Made by a program: the position numbers and the translations under genes
NCBI GenBank assembly: GCA_021732845.1
Contig: JAKFUF010000001.1
Coordinates: 1-64,000 of the forward strand
Length of the DNA: 64,000 nucleotides
DNA from: Planctomycetaceae bacterium
GTDB taxonomy: Bacteria > Planctomycetota > Planctomycetia > Planctomycetales > Planctomycetaceae
Reading direction: 5' to 3'
The notes under the pieces: model-generated
What the model saw: only the letters and a program-made list of their open reading frames with translations
Databases searched by the model: none
Told to the model about the DNA's origin: nothing
Shown: piece by piece, positions 36,175 to 44,085 of the stretch
How positions within the stretch are numbered: the stretch's first letter is position 1
How the letters are laid out: the number at the start of each line of letters is the position of its first letter

Positions 36175-37930
36175 GGGCGCAACCGGTCTTCCGTGGCGAA
36201 CTGGGGCAAGTGGCGGGGGTTGGCAAAATGACCTCCAGAGCGTTGAATGAGAGGTGTCAAAAACCCCATTCGGTACGCCAAGGAGGTCGTTGCCATCATG
36301 TGTCAGAAACAGGATGAAGGCAAGGTTGAGGTGCAGTTTGCGGAACTGGACGCGGCGGTTGGCGAACTCCGGGGAATGGTCCTCAAGGCCTTCGAAGGCA
36401 AGGAGCCGCTGCATTTGGTGGAGGGTGGCCTTTTCCGCAAAGTGATGCAGATCGGCCTGGCGGCATTGAAGAAGCTGATCGAACTGCACGGCACCGGGGA
36501 TGTGGGGCCGACCTACACGCCTGGCGGGGAACCCGAGCAGTATCGCCAGCCACAGACCAGGCGGCGGGAGTACCAATCGATCTTTGGGACTCTGGAAATC
36601 GAACGCACGGTCTACACGCGTGGCTGCAAGCAGCAGGAATTCGCGCCGTTGGACGCCATTCTGGGCCTGCCCGAGGGGAAGTTCTCGTACTACGTGCAGG
36701 ATGTGGCCCAGATGCTGGGCACGGATCTGGCGTGGGAGAAAGGCCGCCGGGTGCTGAAGCGTTTGCTGGGATGGGACATTCCGGTGGACAGCCTGGAGCG
36801 GATGAACCGCCACATGGCTGAAGCCACGGCGGACTACCAGGCGCAGCGGCCGCTTCCCGCGGCGGGTGAGGAGGGCGGGCTGTTCGTGATCACTGCCGAT
36901 GGCAAGGGGATCCCCATGCGGCGGGAGAAGCCGGAGAAGCCTGCCGAGGAGGCGGCGGACTCGGACCATAAACCGGAGCGTGAGCCGGTGTCGATCCACA
37001 TCCTGCCGTCGGCGCAGCGCGGCCCGCTGCCGGGGCGTAAGCAGATGTCGGTGGTGGGGGCGATCTACAGCGTCGACCGCTTTGAACGCACGCCTGAAGA
37101 GATCCTGCAGGCGTTGTTGCGGGAGACCCCCGCGGAGGGGGAGCAGAAAAAAGCCCGTCCAGAGCCTGTGGGCAAGCATGTCTGGGCGGCACTGGACGAG
37201 GAACTGCCAGTGACGGAAGTCTGCCATCATGACGGCACTCCGCTGACTTTTCCGGCAGTCGATGCGACGTTCAACCAGCTGGCGGAAGAGCACCTGCGGC
37301 GGGATCCGCTGCGAACCCGCCCGCTGGTGCGGGTGATGGACGGCGAAGCCCGCCTGTGGGCCACGGCGGACATCTACCTGCCGCTGGGGCGGCATCCCGA
37401 CGACGCGGATGTTCTCGACATCCTGCATGTCTCGCAGTATTTGTGGAAGGCCGCCGGGGTTCTGGCGCAGGGTCGGCAGGCACAGGAGGCCTTCCTGCGC
37501 GGCAGGCTGGAGCAGGTCCTGAACGGCGAGGTCCACAACGTGATCAAGGGCCTGCGGGCCCTGGCCACGCGTCGGGAACTTCGCGGCCCCGCCCTGCAGA
37601 CGGTGTCCGCGGTCTGTGGCTACTTCTCCCGTCACGCCGACGGGATGCGCTATGACGAATATTTGAAGAAGGGCTACCCGATCGCCAGCGGGGTGATCGA
37701 GGGTGCCTGCCGGCACCTGGTGAAGGACCGGCTGGAACGGACCGGAATGCGCTGGATCCGCGCCGGCGCCCAGGCCATGCTCAACACCCGGAGCCTGTGG
37801 CTCAACGACGAATGGGATGCCTTCCAGACGCACTACACACAACGCGAACTCAACCGCCTCTACCCCGACCGGCACTCATTAATTCAGCAGAATTTCGCCG
37901 TCACAGCCTGACGGAAGACCGGTTGCGCCC
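36175..37930 (+). mobile_element. ISKra4-family insertion sequence, complete
   Basis: 1756 bp with perfect 20 bp terminal inverted repeats: GGGCGCAACCGGTCTTCCGT at 36175-36194 and its reverse complement at 37911-37930. A 9 bp direct duplication ATTTGCAAT flanks it. It contains one transposase gene. The perfect ends and duplication point to a fairly recent insertion. Removing it leaves a ~50 bp gap between the AAA ATPase and the next gene. Confidence 0.97.
36298..37911 (+). CDS. ISKra4-family transposase
   Basis: 537 residues from the ATG at 36298, set by an AAGGAGG ribosome site at 36280-36286. Family features: YQSIFGTLEIERTVYTRG and the C-terminal YPIASGVIEGACRHLVKDRL with LERTGMRWI, where the catalytic Glu is expected. 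Aspartates in FVITADGKGIPM and FPAVDATFNQ or ILHVSQYLWK segments complete the expected DDE region. It catalyses cut-and-paste or copy transposition of the IS. Its stop codon TGA lies inside the right terminal repeat. Confidence 0.95.
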   Translation: MCQKQDEGKVEVQFAELDAAVGELRGMVLKAFEGKEPLHLVEGGLFRKVMQIGLAALKKLIELHGTGDVGPTYTPGGEPEQYRQPQTRRREYQSIFGTLEIERTVYTRGCKQQEFAPLDAILGLPEGKFSYYVQDVAQMLGTDLAWEKGRRVLKRLLGWDIPVDSLERMNRHMAEATADYQAQRPLPAAGEEGGLFVITADGKGIPMRREKPEKPAEEAADSDHKPEREPVSIHILPSAQRGPLPGRKQMSVVGAIYSVDRFERTPEEILQALLRETPAEGEQKKARPEPVGKHVWAALDEELPVTEVCHHDGTPLTFPAVDATFNQLAEEHLRRDPLRTRPLVRVMDGEARLWATADIYLPLGRHPDDADVLDILHVSQYLWKAAGVLAQGRQAQEAFLRGRLEQVLNGEVHNVIKGLRALATRRELRGPALQTVSAVCGYFSRHADGMRYDEYLKKGYPIASGVIEGACRHLVKDRLERTGMRWIRAGAQAMLNTRSLWLNDEWDAFQTHYTQRELNRLYPDRHSLIQQNFAVTA

Positions 37931-37939
37931 ATTTGCAAT
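37931..37939. repeat. Target-site duplication, right
   Basis: ATTTGCAAT, matching 36166-36174. Confidence 0.95.
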
Positions 37940-37960
37940 CCACTTCATCCAGGAGTCTCC

Positions 37961-38371
37961 ATGTCCGAGTCAGCATTCATCAACGTGCCGGTAAATTGCC
38001 TGCCTGTGGTGCTGTCGGCACTGCGCAAGGCCGGCCAGGTTGAAGCGGCTCAGCAGGCCACCGAGGCATCCCGGCACTATCTGGATCCAGATGCCAATGC
38101 CAGCCGGCTGGGATGGCTGAGATGGGCCCGCCAGGAATACGAAGCCGAAGACATCGAGTTCGACGACGATGCCACCGTCAGCGAAACCGACGATGACGGA
38201 GCCTTTGTGCTCGGCTGGGTGTGGGTGACCGCGCCGCGGCATGCCGGCTGCGAATGCTGCCACTGCGATGAAGTGATTGCCGGCGAAGCGGATGGCACCA
38301 GCACACCGCACGGCTCAATGCACCATGAATGCGCGGCAGAGCACGAGGCCGAGCACCCCGACGACTGGTAG
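37961..38371 (+). CDS. Hypothetical element protein, acidic with Cys/His tail
   Basis: 136 residues; GGAG 6 bp before the ATG. N-terminal half is helical (NCLPVVLSALRKAGQVEAAQ), the middle very acidic (EDIEFDDDATVSETDDDG), and the end Cys/His-rich (CECCHCDEV...HHECAAEHEAEH), which may bind zinc. Not recognised. Before the IS inserted it lay ~50 bp after the ATPase gene and was probably in its operon. Confidence 0.7.
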   Translation: MSESAFINVPVNCLPVVLSALRKAGQVEAAQQATEASRHYLDPDANASRLGWLRWARQEYEAEDIEFDDDATVSETDDDGAFVLGWVWVTAPRHAGCECCHCDEVIAGEADGTSTPHGSMHHECAAEHEAEHPDDW

Positions 38372-38550
38372 CGCCCGTCGAAACGTCAGGCGATGCCGGC
38401 ATCCGCCAAGGATGTGCTGCATTGCCGTCCATCCCTCTCCTCCGCTTTCAAAAACTGTTCGCCCGGCTGTGACGCGGCAATTCCTCCAATTGGAGAAGTA
38501 TGTTGTGCCTCCCACAACGAAATCGCTGACCCTCAACCCCTGAGCCACTT

Positions 38551-38769
38551 ATGAGCCGAAGTCGCAAGCAGCCCGAGCCGCGTCTGGCCCTGGCCTCCTT
38601 CACACGACAGGGCAATCTGACACCTCTGCTGATGACTGCCAAGAAATGCGTCACAGAGCCGGTGTATGCGAACTACGAGGGGATGAAGGCGGTGATCCGG
38701 CTGAATCCCCAGATCGAGTTCAGTGTCACGATCCTGGGACACATTCCTGACCCTGCCACTCAACCGTGA
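38551..38769 (+). CDS. Small hypothetical element protein
   Basis: 72 residues, basic N-terminus. No family recognised. The ribosome site is weak and the gene is short, but its position in a run of same-strand genes and ordinary composition support it. The 179 bp before it contain no gene. Confidence 0.45.
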   Translation: MSRSRKQPEPRLALASFTRQGNLTPLLMTAKKCVTEPVYANYEGMKAVIRLNPQIEFSVTILGHIPDPATQP

Positions 38770-38833
38770 TCATCAGATCCCGCACCGACTGACCTGTTTT
38801 TCTTCACTCCCATTTCCCTCTGCGAGCCACTCC

Positions 38834-39775
38834 ATGAATTCACTGCTTGATGCCCCTGCCCGCACCCAGCACAACCCCGCGCAAAGGCTGCGGTCCGTGA
38901 TGGCCGCGATGCGGCTGTCGTTCACCTGGTTCGGCGTCCGCAAGACGCTCTCCCCCGAGCAGAAGGCCCGCGCGGCCGACGCCTTTGGGGCCGAGGGCGA
39001 GTTCCTCTCTGCCGGCAAGAAGCTCATCGACACCCGCGATGCCGACTTCCGGGCAGTCACCTCCGTCCGCAGCCATGCGGTTTCCTATTTCAAGGGGGTG
39101 AGCCTGCCTTATCCCGAGCCCGGCATCCGTCTGGTGCCACAGGGCGAACTGGATGAAATCAACACCCGCATGGCGCGGTTCAAGGACGAACTCGACAGCG
39201 CTGTCGCCACGCTGGACAACCACTTCGATGACCTCAAGGCCGCCGCCCAGTCCCGGCTGGGCCGGCTGTTCAACCCCAGCGACTACCCGCAGTCGCTGAC
39301 CGGCCTGTTCGACCTCACCTGGGACTGGCCCTCGGTCGAGCCACCGGAATATCTGCGGCAACTCTCCCCCGACCTGTACCGCGAAGAGTGCGCGCGGGTC
39401 CAGTCCCGGTTCGACGAGGCGGTGCAGCTTGCCGAGCAGGCGTTCCTGGACGAACTGTCCAAACTGATCTCGCACCTCACCGAACGGCTGTCGGGCACGG
39501 AGGACGGCAGGCCCAAGGTGTTCCGCGACAGCGCCATCGAGAACCTGACCGAGTTCTTCGACCGCTTCCGCAAGCTCAACATCCGCTCCAATGGCCAGCT
39601 CGATGATCTGGTGGGTCAGGCCCAGAGCATCGTGAGCGGCGTGCAGCCCCAGCAGCTGCGGGACAATGCCGCCCTGCGACAGCAGGTGGTGACGCAATTG
39701 GCTGGCACCCAGTCCGTCTTGGACGGTGTCCTCGTCGATCGGCCGCGGCGGGCGATCCTGCGGCGGCCCAAGTAA
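38834..39775 (+). CDS. Hypothetical helical element protein
   Basis: 313 residues from the ATG at 38834. Mostly alpha-helical with likely coiled-coil stretches (RMARFKDELDSAVATLDNHF; FDEAVQLAEQAFLDELSKLI). It resembles conserved proteins found beside the DUF1257/AAA genes in planctomycete accessory regions, but I cannot name a family with certainty. No signal peptide or membrane segment. Sixteen bases separate it from the next gene, so the two are likely cotranscribed. Confidence 0.75.
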   Translation: MNSLLDAPARTQHNPAQRLRSVMAAMRLSFTWFGVRKTLSPEQKARAADAFGAEGEFLSAGKKLIDTRDADFRAVTSVRSHAVSYFKGVSLPYPEPGIRLVPQGELDEINTRMARFKDELDSAVATLDNHFDDLKAAAQSRLGRLFNPSDYPQSLTGLFDLTWDWPSVEPPEYLRQLSPDLYREECARVQSRFDEAVQLAEQAFLDELSKLISHLTERLSGTEDGRPKVFRDSAIENLTEFFDRFRKLNIRSNGQLDDLVGQAQSIVSGVQPQQLRDNAALRQQVVTQLAGTQSVLDGVLVDRPRRAILRRPK

Positions 39776-39790
39776 CCCTCAGGAGACGCC

Positions 39791-40033
39791 ATGCAGCTTT
39801 TGATCGAACCCGGCGGAGCGATCCGCTGCGTGTATGACGAACAGCTGGATCTGCAGAGCCTGGGACGGCTCTCCATCCAGCGGGGCTCGCATGTCGAACC
39901 CACTGACGACGGCCAATGGACGGCCGACCTCTCGCCGGTGCAGGGACCGCTGCTGGGGCCATTCGCCAGCCGCACGGAAGCTTTGGCGGCCGAACGCGAG
40001 TGGCTGGAAACGCACTGGCTGACACCCGCCTGA
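39791..40033 (+). CDS. Small conserved element protein
   Basis: 80 residues with a good CAGGAG ribosome site. Pattern LIEPGGAIRCVYDEQLDL, SHVEPTDDGQWTADLSPVQG, GPFASRTEALAAEREWLETH: I associate this with small unannotated proteins of similar planctomycete elements. Function unknown. Confidence 0.75.
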   Translation: MQLLIEPGGAIRCVYDEQLDLQSLGRLSIQRGSHVEPTDDGQWTADLSPVQGPLLGPFASRTEALAAEREWLETHWLTPA

Positions 40034-40139
40034 TCCGCAGGCGGTTAGGAATCTCAATCGTGCCCCTTGTGGGCGGCTTTCCCTCTTCAGCCGCCCCGAC
40101 TGTGGGGCGGCGTTCTCTCCCTCTCCCAGAGCCAACGCC

Positions 40140-40355
40140 ATGAACCAACGTGAAATCAACCGAGCTGTTGCCCGCGCCACCGGCGAAGACCTCTCCGAAA
40201 TCAGCCGCCGTGGCTTCAGCATCGCTGATCCGGCCGTGATCGGCTTCGACCCGGAGCCCACTGAATTCGATGAAGCGATCGACTGGGACGAACTCGACGG
40301 AGAGCGTGGCGTCTCGGTGCTCCCGCTGCGCCGCAGTGAGCGTCTTGCCGCCTGA
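40140..40355 (+). CDS. Small conserved element protein
   Basis: 71 residues. EINRAVARATGEDLSEISRR suggests a short HTH-like N-terminal segment; the remainder (FDPEPTEFDEAIDWDELDGE) is acidic. Likely a small DNA-related or adaptor protein of the element, but no family is assigned. An ATG at 40140 with CCAGAGCC before it gives only a weak ribosome site. Confidence 0.65.
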   Translation: MNQREINRAVARATGEDLSEISRRGFSIADPAVIGFDPEPTEFDEAIDWDELDGERGVSVLPLRRSERLAA

Positions 40356-40479
40356 ACCCTCATCTGTCCACCGACATTTACAGCTCCGATGTCCGGCCTG
40401 CGGGCCGGGCATCGGGGCTGGTCGTGTTCAGCCCAGTGGCTCACCGGGCTCCCTCATCCCCCACATCAAAGGCACTCTG

Positions 40480-41865
40480 ATGATCACCCTTTCACGCAAG
40501 CTGGTTCGCACCCTGCGGTCCATGTTCCGCCGGGCCGGCGACGGCAGCCGCCATGTTCAGCCTCCGGTTCTGTTTGAAGCCAATGCCAGCGGCCTGACAG
40601 TTCAGTGCCATTCGGGCCGGACCGTGGTCTCCCATCAGCTGCCCGGTCCGCATCCTGACGCCCGGCTCGCTGTGGCGCTCCGCGACATGGCGGAGTTCGA
40701 AGGCGGACGCGACCAGCCGGTGACTCTCCGCGGCGACGGTGATTCCGTCATTGCCGAATGGGTCGAGGCCGGGATCCCCCAGCACCGGACCTTCGACGCC
40801 ATCGACTGCACCGGGCTGTCGGCACCGGTCCTGCCCCCGGACATGGTCCCGCTGGGCGCGGACGCCTTCGCCGAACTGGCGGAGGTTGCCAAATGCTGTG
40901 CAGACGACCGTCTGAAGTACGGACTCGACTGCCTCCAGCTGCGCGGTCGGCAGGGCTTGGCTGCCGCCACCGACACGCGGCATCTCCTGGTGACCAGCGG
41001 CTTTCCCTGGCCCTGGCAGGATAACCTGCTGATCCCCAAGACGGCCCTCTTTGCCAGCAGCGAACTGGCAAATCTCGGCCCCGTCCGCGCGGGCCGCACA
41101 GAGGACCATGTGGTGTTCGCGGCCGGGCCGTGGACGCTGTGGCTGCCGATTGAAAAGGAACTTAGGTTCCCGGAATACGAGTCGATCATTCCGGACATGG
41201 CCTACGCGCCGACAAAGGTGAGCTTCACCACGGATGACAGGCAGTTCCTGCGGCAGACGATCGGCAAGCTGCCTCAAATCGAAGGCACGGAGCATGCCGT
41301 CACGGTCCACTGCAACGGGCACGTGGCGGTCCGCGGCCGCGGAGAGACCGGCCCTGTCACCGAACTGGTGCTCAGCAACTCATCGGTCCAGGGCGAGGAG
41401 GTGCGGGTCAACATGGACCGTGGGTTCCTGCTCCGCGCGGCCCAGTTGGGCCTGTCGCAGATGGGGGTTTGGAAGAACAGCGCCCCCGTCCTCGCCGCCG
41501 ATGACCGGCACCAGTACGTCTGGCAGCCGCTCTGCCCGGACCTCGCCATCGGGCCGGATCCGGAGGCTGTCACCATCCGCTCCCCGGTGGCGACCGTCGC
41601 CAAATCTCAGGAATTGAGCAAGCCCGGGGTGATCGCCGCCACAGCGATGCCTGCTCCACCCCGCATCGCTGAACCGGTCCCCAAGGAAGGGACCACCGAG
41701 AATCCAGCGATCGACCCTCTGGCAGAAGCGGAGGCCCTGCGCGACAAGCTGCGGGAATCCCTGGGGCAGATCAACCGGGTCATCACCGGCCTGAAGCGGC
41801 AGAAACGCCAGCAGCGGTTCGTGCGGACGCTACTCTCGCGGATGCCGATGCGGGAAGTCGCCTGA
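40480..41865 (+). CDS. Possible beta-sliding-clamp-like protein
   Basis: 461 residues from the ATG at 40480. The middle part (about 130-320) has clamp-like strand patterns: YGLDCLQLRGRQGLAAATDT followed by RHLLVTSGF recalls the 'ATDGHRL' strand of DnaN, with later FPEYESIIPD matching the FP-x-Y-x-x-x-IP motif of clamps. The N-terminal basic segment and C-terminal coiled coil (ALRDKLRESLGQINRVITGL) are additional. If the reading is right it would be an element-encoded clamp, tying the element to replication or repair. It could also be an unrelated three-domain protein; structure prediction would settle this. Confidence 0.5.
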   Translation: MITLSRKLVRTLRSMFRRAGDGSRHVQPPVLFEANASGLTVQCHSGRTVVSHQLPGPHPDARLAVALRDMAEFEGGRDQPVTLRGDGDSVIAEWVEAGIPQHRTFDAIDCTGLSAPVLPPDMVPLGADAFAELAEVAKCCADDRLKYGLDCLQLRGRQGLAAATDTRHLLVTSGFPWPWQDNLLIPKTALFASSELANLGPVRAGRTEDHVVFAAGPWTLWLPIEKELRFPEYESIIPDMAYAPTKVSFTTDDRQFLRQTIGKLPQIEGTEHAVTVHCNGHVAVRGRGETGPVTELVLSNSSVQGEEVRVNMDRGFLLRAAQLGLSQMGVWKNSAPVLAADDRHQYVWQPLCPDLAIGPDPEAVTIRSPVATVAKSQELSKPGVIAATAMPAPPRIAEPVPKEGTTENPAIDPLAEAEALRDKLRESLGQINRVITGLKRQKRQQRFVRTLLSRMPMREVA

Positions 41866-41962
41866 CAGGCTGCCTGGATCGCTTCACGCCACTGCGGCTG
41901 CGATGGATTCGTGCGCGTCCGGGTCCAATCCATCTACTCTGACAACCTCTTCGGGAGTCTTC

Positions 41963-42181
41963 ATGAATCGTCAGATCCACATGAATCGTGGAATCAACTG
42001 GTGTGGCGTCATCGGCGCCACAGTGTGCTTCACGGGAATACTGATGCTGGTCTTTCCGGAGCCCCGAAACAGCCCGCTACCACGATCTACACACCCTACA
42101 CAGACGAAGCGCAACGGCCGATCCTCTGAGCCAGTGCCTGTTCCCGACCGCACTCGCAAGATCCAGGCAGTCCGTCGCTGA
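41963..42181 (+). CDS. Small single-pass membrane protein
   Basis: 72 residues from the ATG at 41963 with GGGAG upstream. One membrane segment (WCGVIGATVCFTGILMLVF, about 13-31) and a basic, Pro/Thr-rich tail. No family recognised. Confidence 0.5.
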   Translation: MNRQIHMNRGINWCGVIGATVCFTGILMLVFPEPRNSPLPRSTHPTQTKRNGRSSEPVPVPDRTRKIQAVRR

Positions 42182-42275
42182 AGTGCTGGGTCAGCCAGGC
42201 GAAAAACTGAATCTCGTGAGCCGCCCGTCCCTGAACCGGCGGCTCGGTTCGTTTCATCCCTCTCAGGAATCTGTG

Positions 42276-42767
42276 ATGCCACTGAAACTCAACGTTGGCC
42301 TCAGCCGGAAAATCGGACTGCCGAACTACAGCAGTCTGGGAGCCTCCTGCCATGTCGAACTCGAACTCGACAGTGCGCTCCTGCAAACCGATCGTGAAGC
42401 CTTTCAATGGCAAGTCCGCAACGCCTATGGTGCGTGCCAGCAGGCAGTCCAGGAAGAGCTGTCCCGCCATGAATCGACACCTGGCGATTCCGGACGGGTG
42501 GAATCTGGTCAGATAGGCTCTCCCTTCGCCGGCCGCGCGCCCGGCCCTTACGCCAACCGGCCCCAGGGTCGGATCCGTCCGGCCACCGAGAACCAGGTCC
42601 GGGCGATTCACGTGATTGCCAATCAGCAGCAGGTGGATCTTGCGGAACTGCTGAGACTGCGTTTTGTGGCCCAGGCGGAAGAACTCAGCGTCCGCGATGC
42701 CTCCAGTTTGATTGACGAACTGAATGCGCGGGTTTCGGGACAGCCGCGGCCCCGGATCGCGGGTTGA
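42276..42767 (+). CDS. Conserved element protein
   Basis: 163 residues from the ATG at 42276. The N-terminus MPLKLNVGLSRKIGLPNYSS followed by LGASCHVELELD is a pattern I know from unannotated planctomycete element proteins; there the C-terminal part (here IRPATENQVRAIHVIANQQQ, then a helix) resembles a short DNA- or protein-binding domain. Function unknown. Confidence 0.75.
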   Translation: MPLKLNVGLSRKIGLPNYSSLGASCHVELELDSALLQTDREAFQWQVRNAYGACQQAVQEELSRHESTPGDSGRVESGQIGSPFAGRAPGPYANRPQGRIRPATENQVRAIHVIANQQQVDLAELLRLRFVAQAEELSVRDASSLIDELNARVSGQPRPRIAG

Positions 42768-42834
42768 CAGTACAGCCACAGGCAATGCGTCAATTTTCTC
42801 GCGACGACCAAACCTATCGGAGAACTGCAAATCC

Positions 42835-43092
42835 ATGAACCATTCGAGACGAAGAGTTCGGGCAAACCGCCATGCCTTTCGCAAGCGTCGAGCCTGGTCG
42901 GATGACCCTCACGAAGACTTCGTGTTCAACTGCCTGGCCGTCCTCTATGACGCCGCGGCGAAGTTCACCGGCGGTGTCATTACTGGGCTGTGTTTGCTCG
43001 CAGTGGCGATTGCGCGAGTGCTTTGGTCAATCGCCGCCCAGGTCGGCAGAGCCATCAGCCGAGACGACTCTCGGAATCAAGCCTCAAAGTAA
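42835..43092 (+). CDS. Small basic membrane protein
   Basis: 85 residues from the ATG at 42835. Basic N-terminus (NHSRRRVRANRHAFRKRR), then a membrane helix (VITGLCLLAVAIARVLWSIA). No family recognised. Part of a tail of small membrane proteins at the element's right side. Confidence 0.5.
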   Translation: MNHSRRRVRANRHAFRKRRAWSDDPHEDFVFNCLAVLYDAAAKFTGGVITGLCLLAVAIARVLWSIAAQVGRAISRDDSRNQASK

Positions 43093-43262
43093 CGATTGGC
43101 GCTGCCCGCCAAGGAATCTGGGTGCGTGATTGCCAGGCGTTGAACACCCAAGACGGACACCAGCTTGTCCGTCTTGGTCGGTCGTCCCATTTTCGCGTCT
43201 CAGTGCAGATCTCGGTCCTCACAGGACGCCTGTCGACGAAATCCAAACCGGAGAGAAAAACA

Positions 43263-43439
43263 ATGAATTCGAAAAGCACGACAAGTTCGGCAGTGAACAT
43301 CATGGTCTGTGTCGTGATTGCAGCCGCGGTCATGACGGTGCTCACTGGCGAAGTGATGCAGTGGATTCCCGTTTTGCTGGCCATCGGCGTCGGCGCGATG
43401 GCTATGCGAGCGACAACCAGGGGGAACAGAAGGCGATGA
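43263..43439 (+). CDS. Very small membrane protein
   Basis: 58 residues; GGAGAG 8 bp before the ATG at 43263. Two adjoining hydrophobic segments (IMVCVVIAAAVMTVLTG; WIPVLLAIGVGAMAM) and an Arg-rich end. Last intact plus-strand gene of the accessory block. Confidence 0.5.
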   Translation: MNSKSTTSSAVNIMVCVVIAAAVMTVLTGEVMQWIPVLLAIGVGAMAMRATTRGNRRR

Positions 43440-43703
43440 GAGCGGCTGAATTGCATCACGCAAAATCTCATGCGGAGCGCTTCGCCGCTCCAAGTCGATA
43501 TGGCCTGTGCAGAGTGCCACATGGACATGTCCCTCTTTTTTACCTATCAGGGGGCCGAGGGGCCGAGCCATCACTTTTTTCCAAATTAAATTGAATGGCT
43601 GTCAACGGAATTTGCAAAAGCATGACACTTGCCTGTCATGAACGACCTCCTGGATTCCAGAGGATCATGTAATGCTCTGACAAATACCTGGTCAAGTTGG
43701 ATG

Positions 43704-43950
43704 TTACTCGACGAGCATTGCGTCACGGCAGTGCGACCAGCGGCGGTCCACCAGGGTGATGATCAGGATCGAGGAGCCGGCGACTGGCAGCATGATGCCG
43801 GCGAGGCTGACCAGGACCCAGCTCCAGCTCGGTGCGGGAGACGCGGTATGCCAGCCATCGCGCGGCGATCACACACAGGGACAGCGCCGCGCCGACACCC
43901 AGGGACAAATGTTGCCACCGATGACGAGACTGGGGTTAAGCCCATCGACG
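43704..43950 (-). pseudogene. Frameshifted membrane-protein remnant
   Basis: On the minus strand one frame reads LSLGVGAALSLCVIAARWLA then YRVSRTELELG; the next frame continues WVLVSLAGIMLPVAGSSILI then ITLVDRRWSHCRDAMLVE and a stop. Joined by a single-base shift they form two membrane helices of one protein. No start or full-length form remains. The rest of 43440-44085 (about 640 bp) holds no gene I can support. Confidence 0.45.
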
Positions 43951-44085
43951 ACAGCGACGAATGGCGGAGCTTCACGATCAGCCGCCAAGAATGCAGTTTC
44001 CGTTACCCGCTCGAACTGTGCCGTGAGCAGCTTGCCCGACACAAGGTCCGGACTCCCAAGGTCGCCGCCTTGACCGAGAATGAAT

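Noticed and set aside
36118-37875. 585-codon open frame antisense to the transposase
   Set aside because: Shadow of the transposase gene; the plus-strand protein has family motifs and an exact IS context.
43475-43492. GGAGCG-CTTCGC-CGCTCC hairpin after the last element gene as a terminator
   Set aside because: Good stem with a UUCG-like loop but no T-tract; left unassigned.
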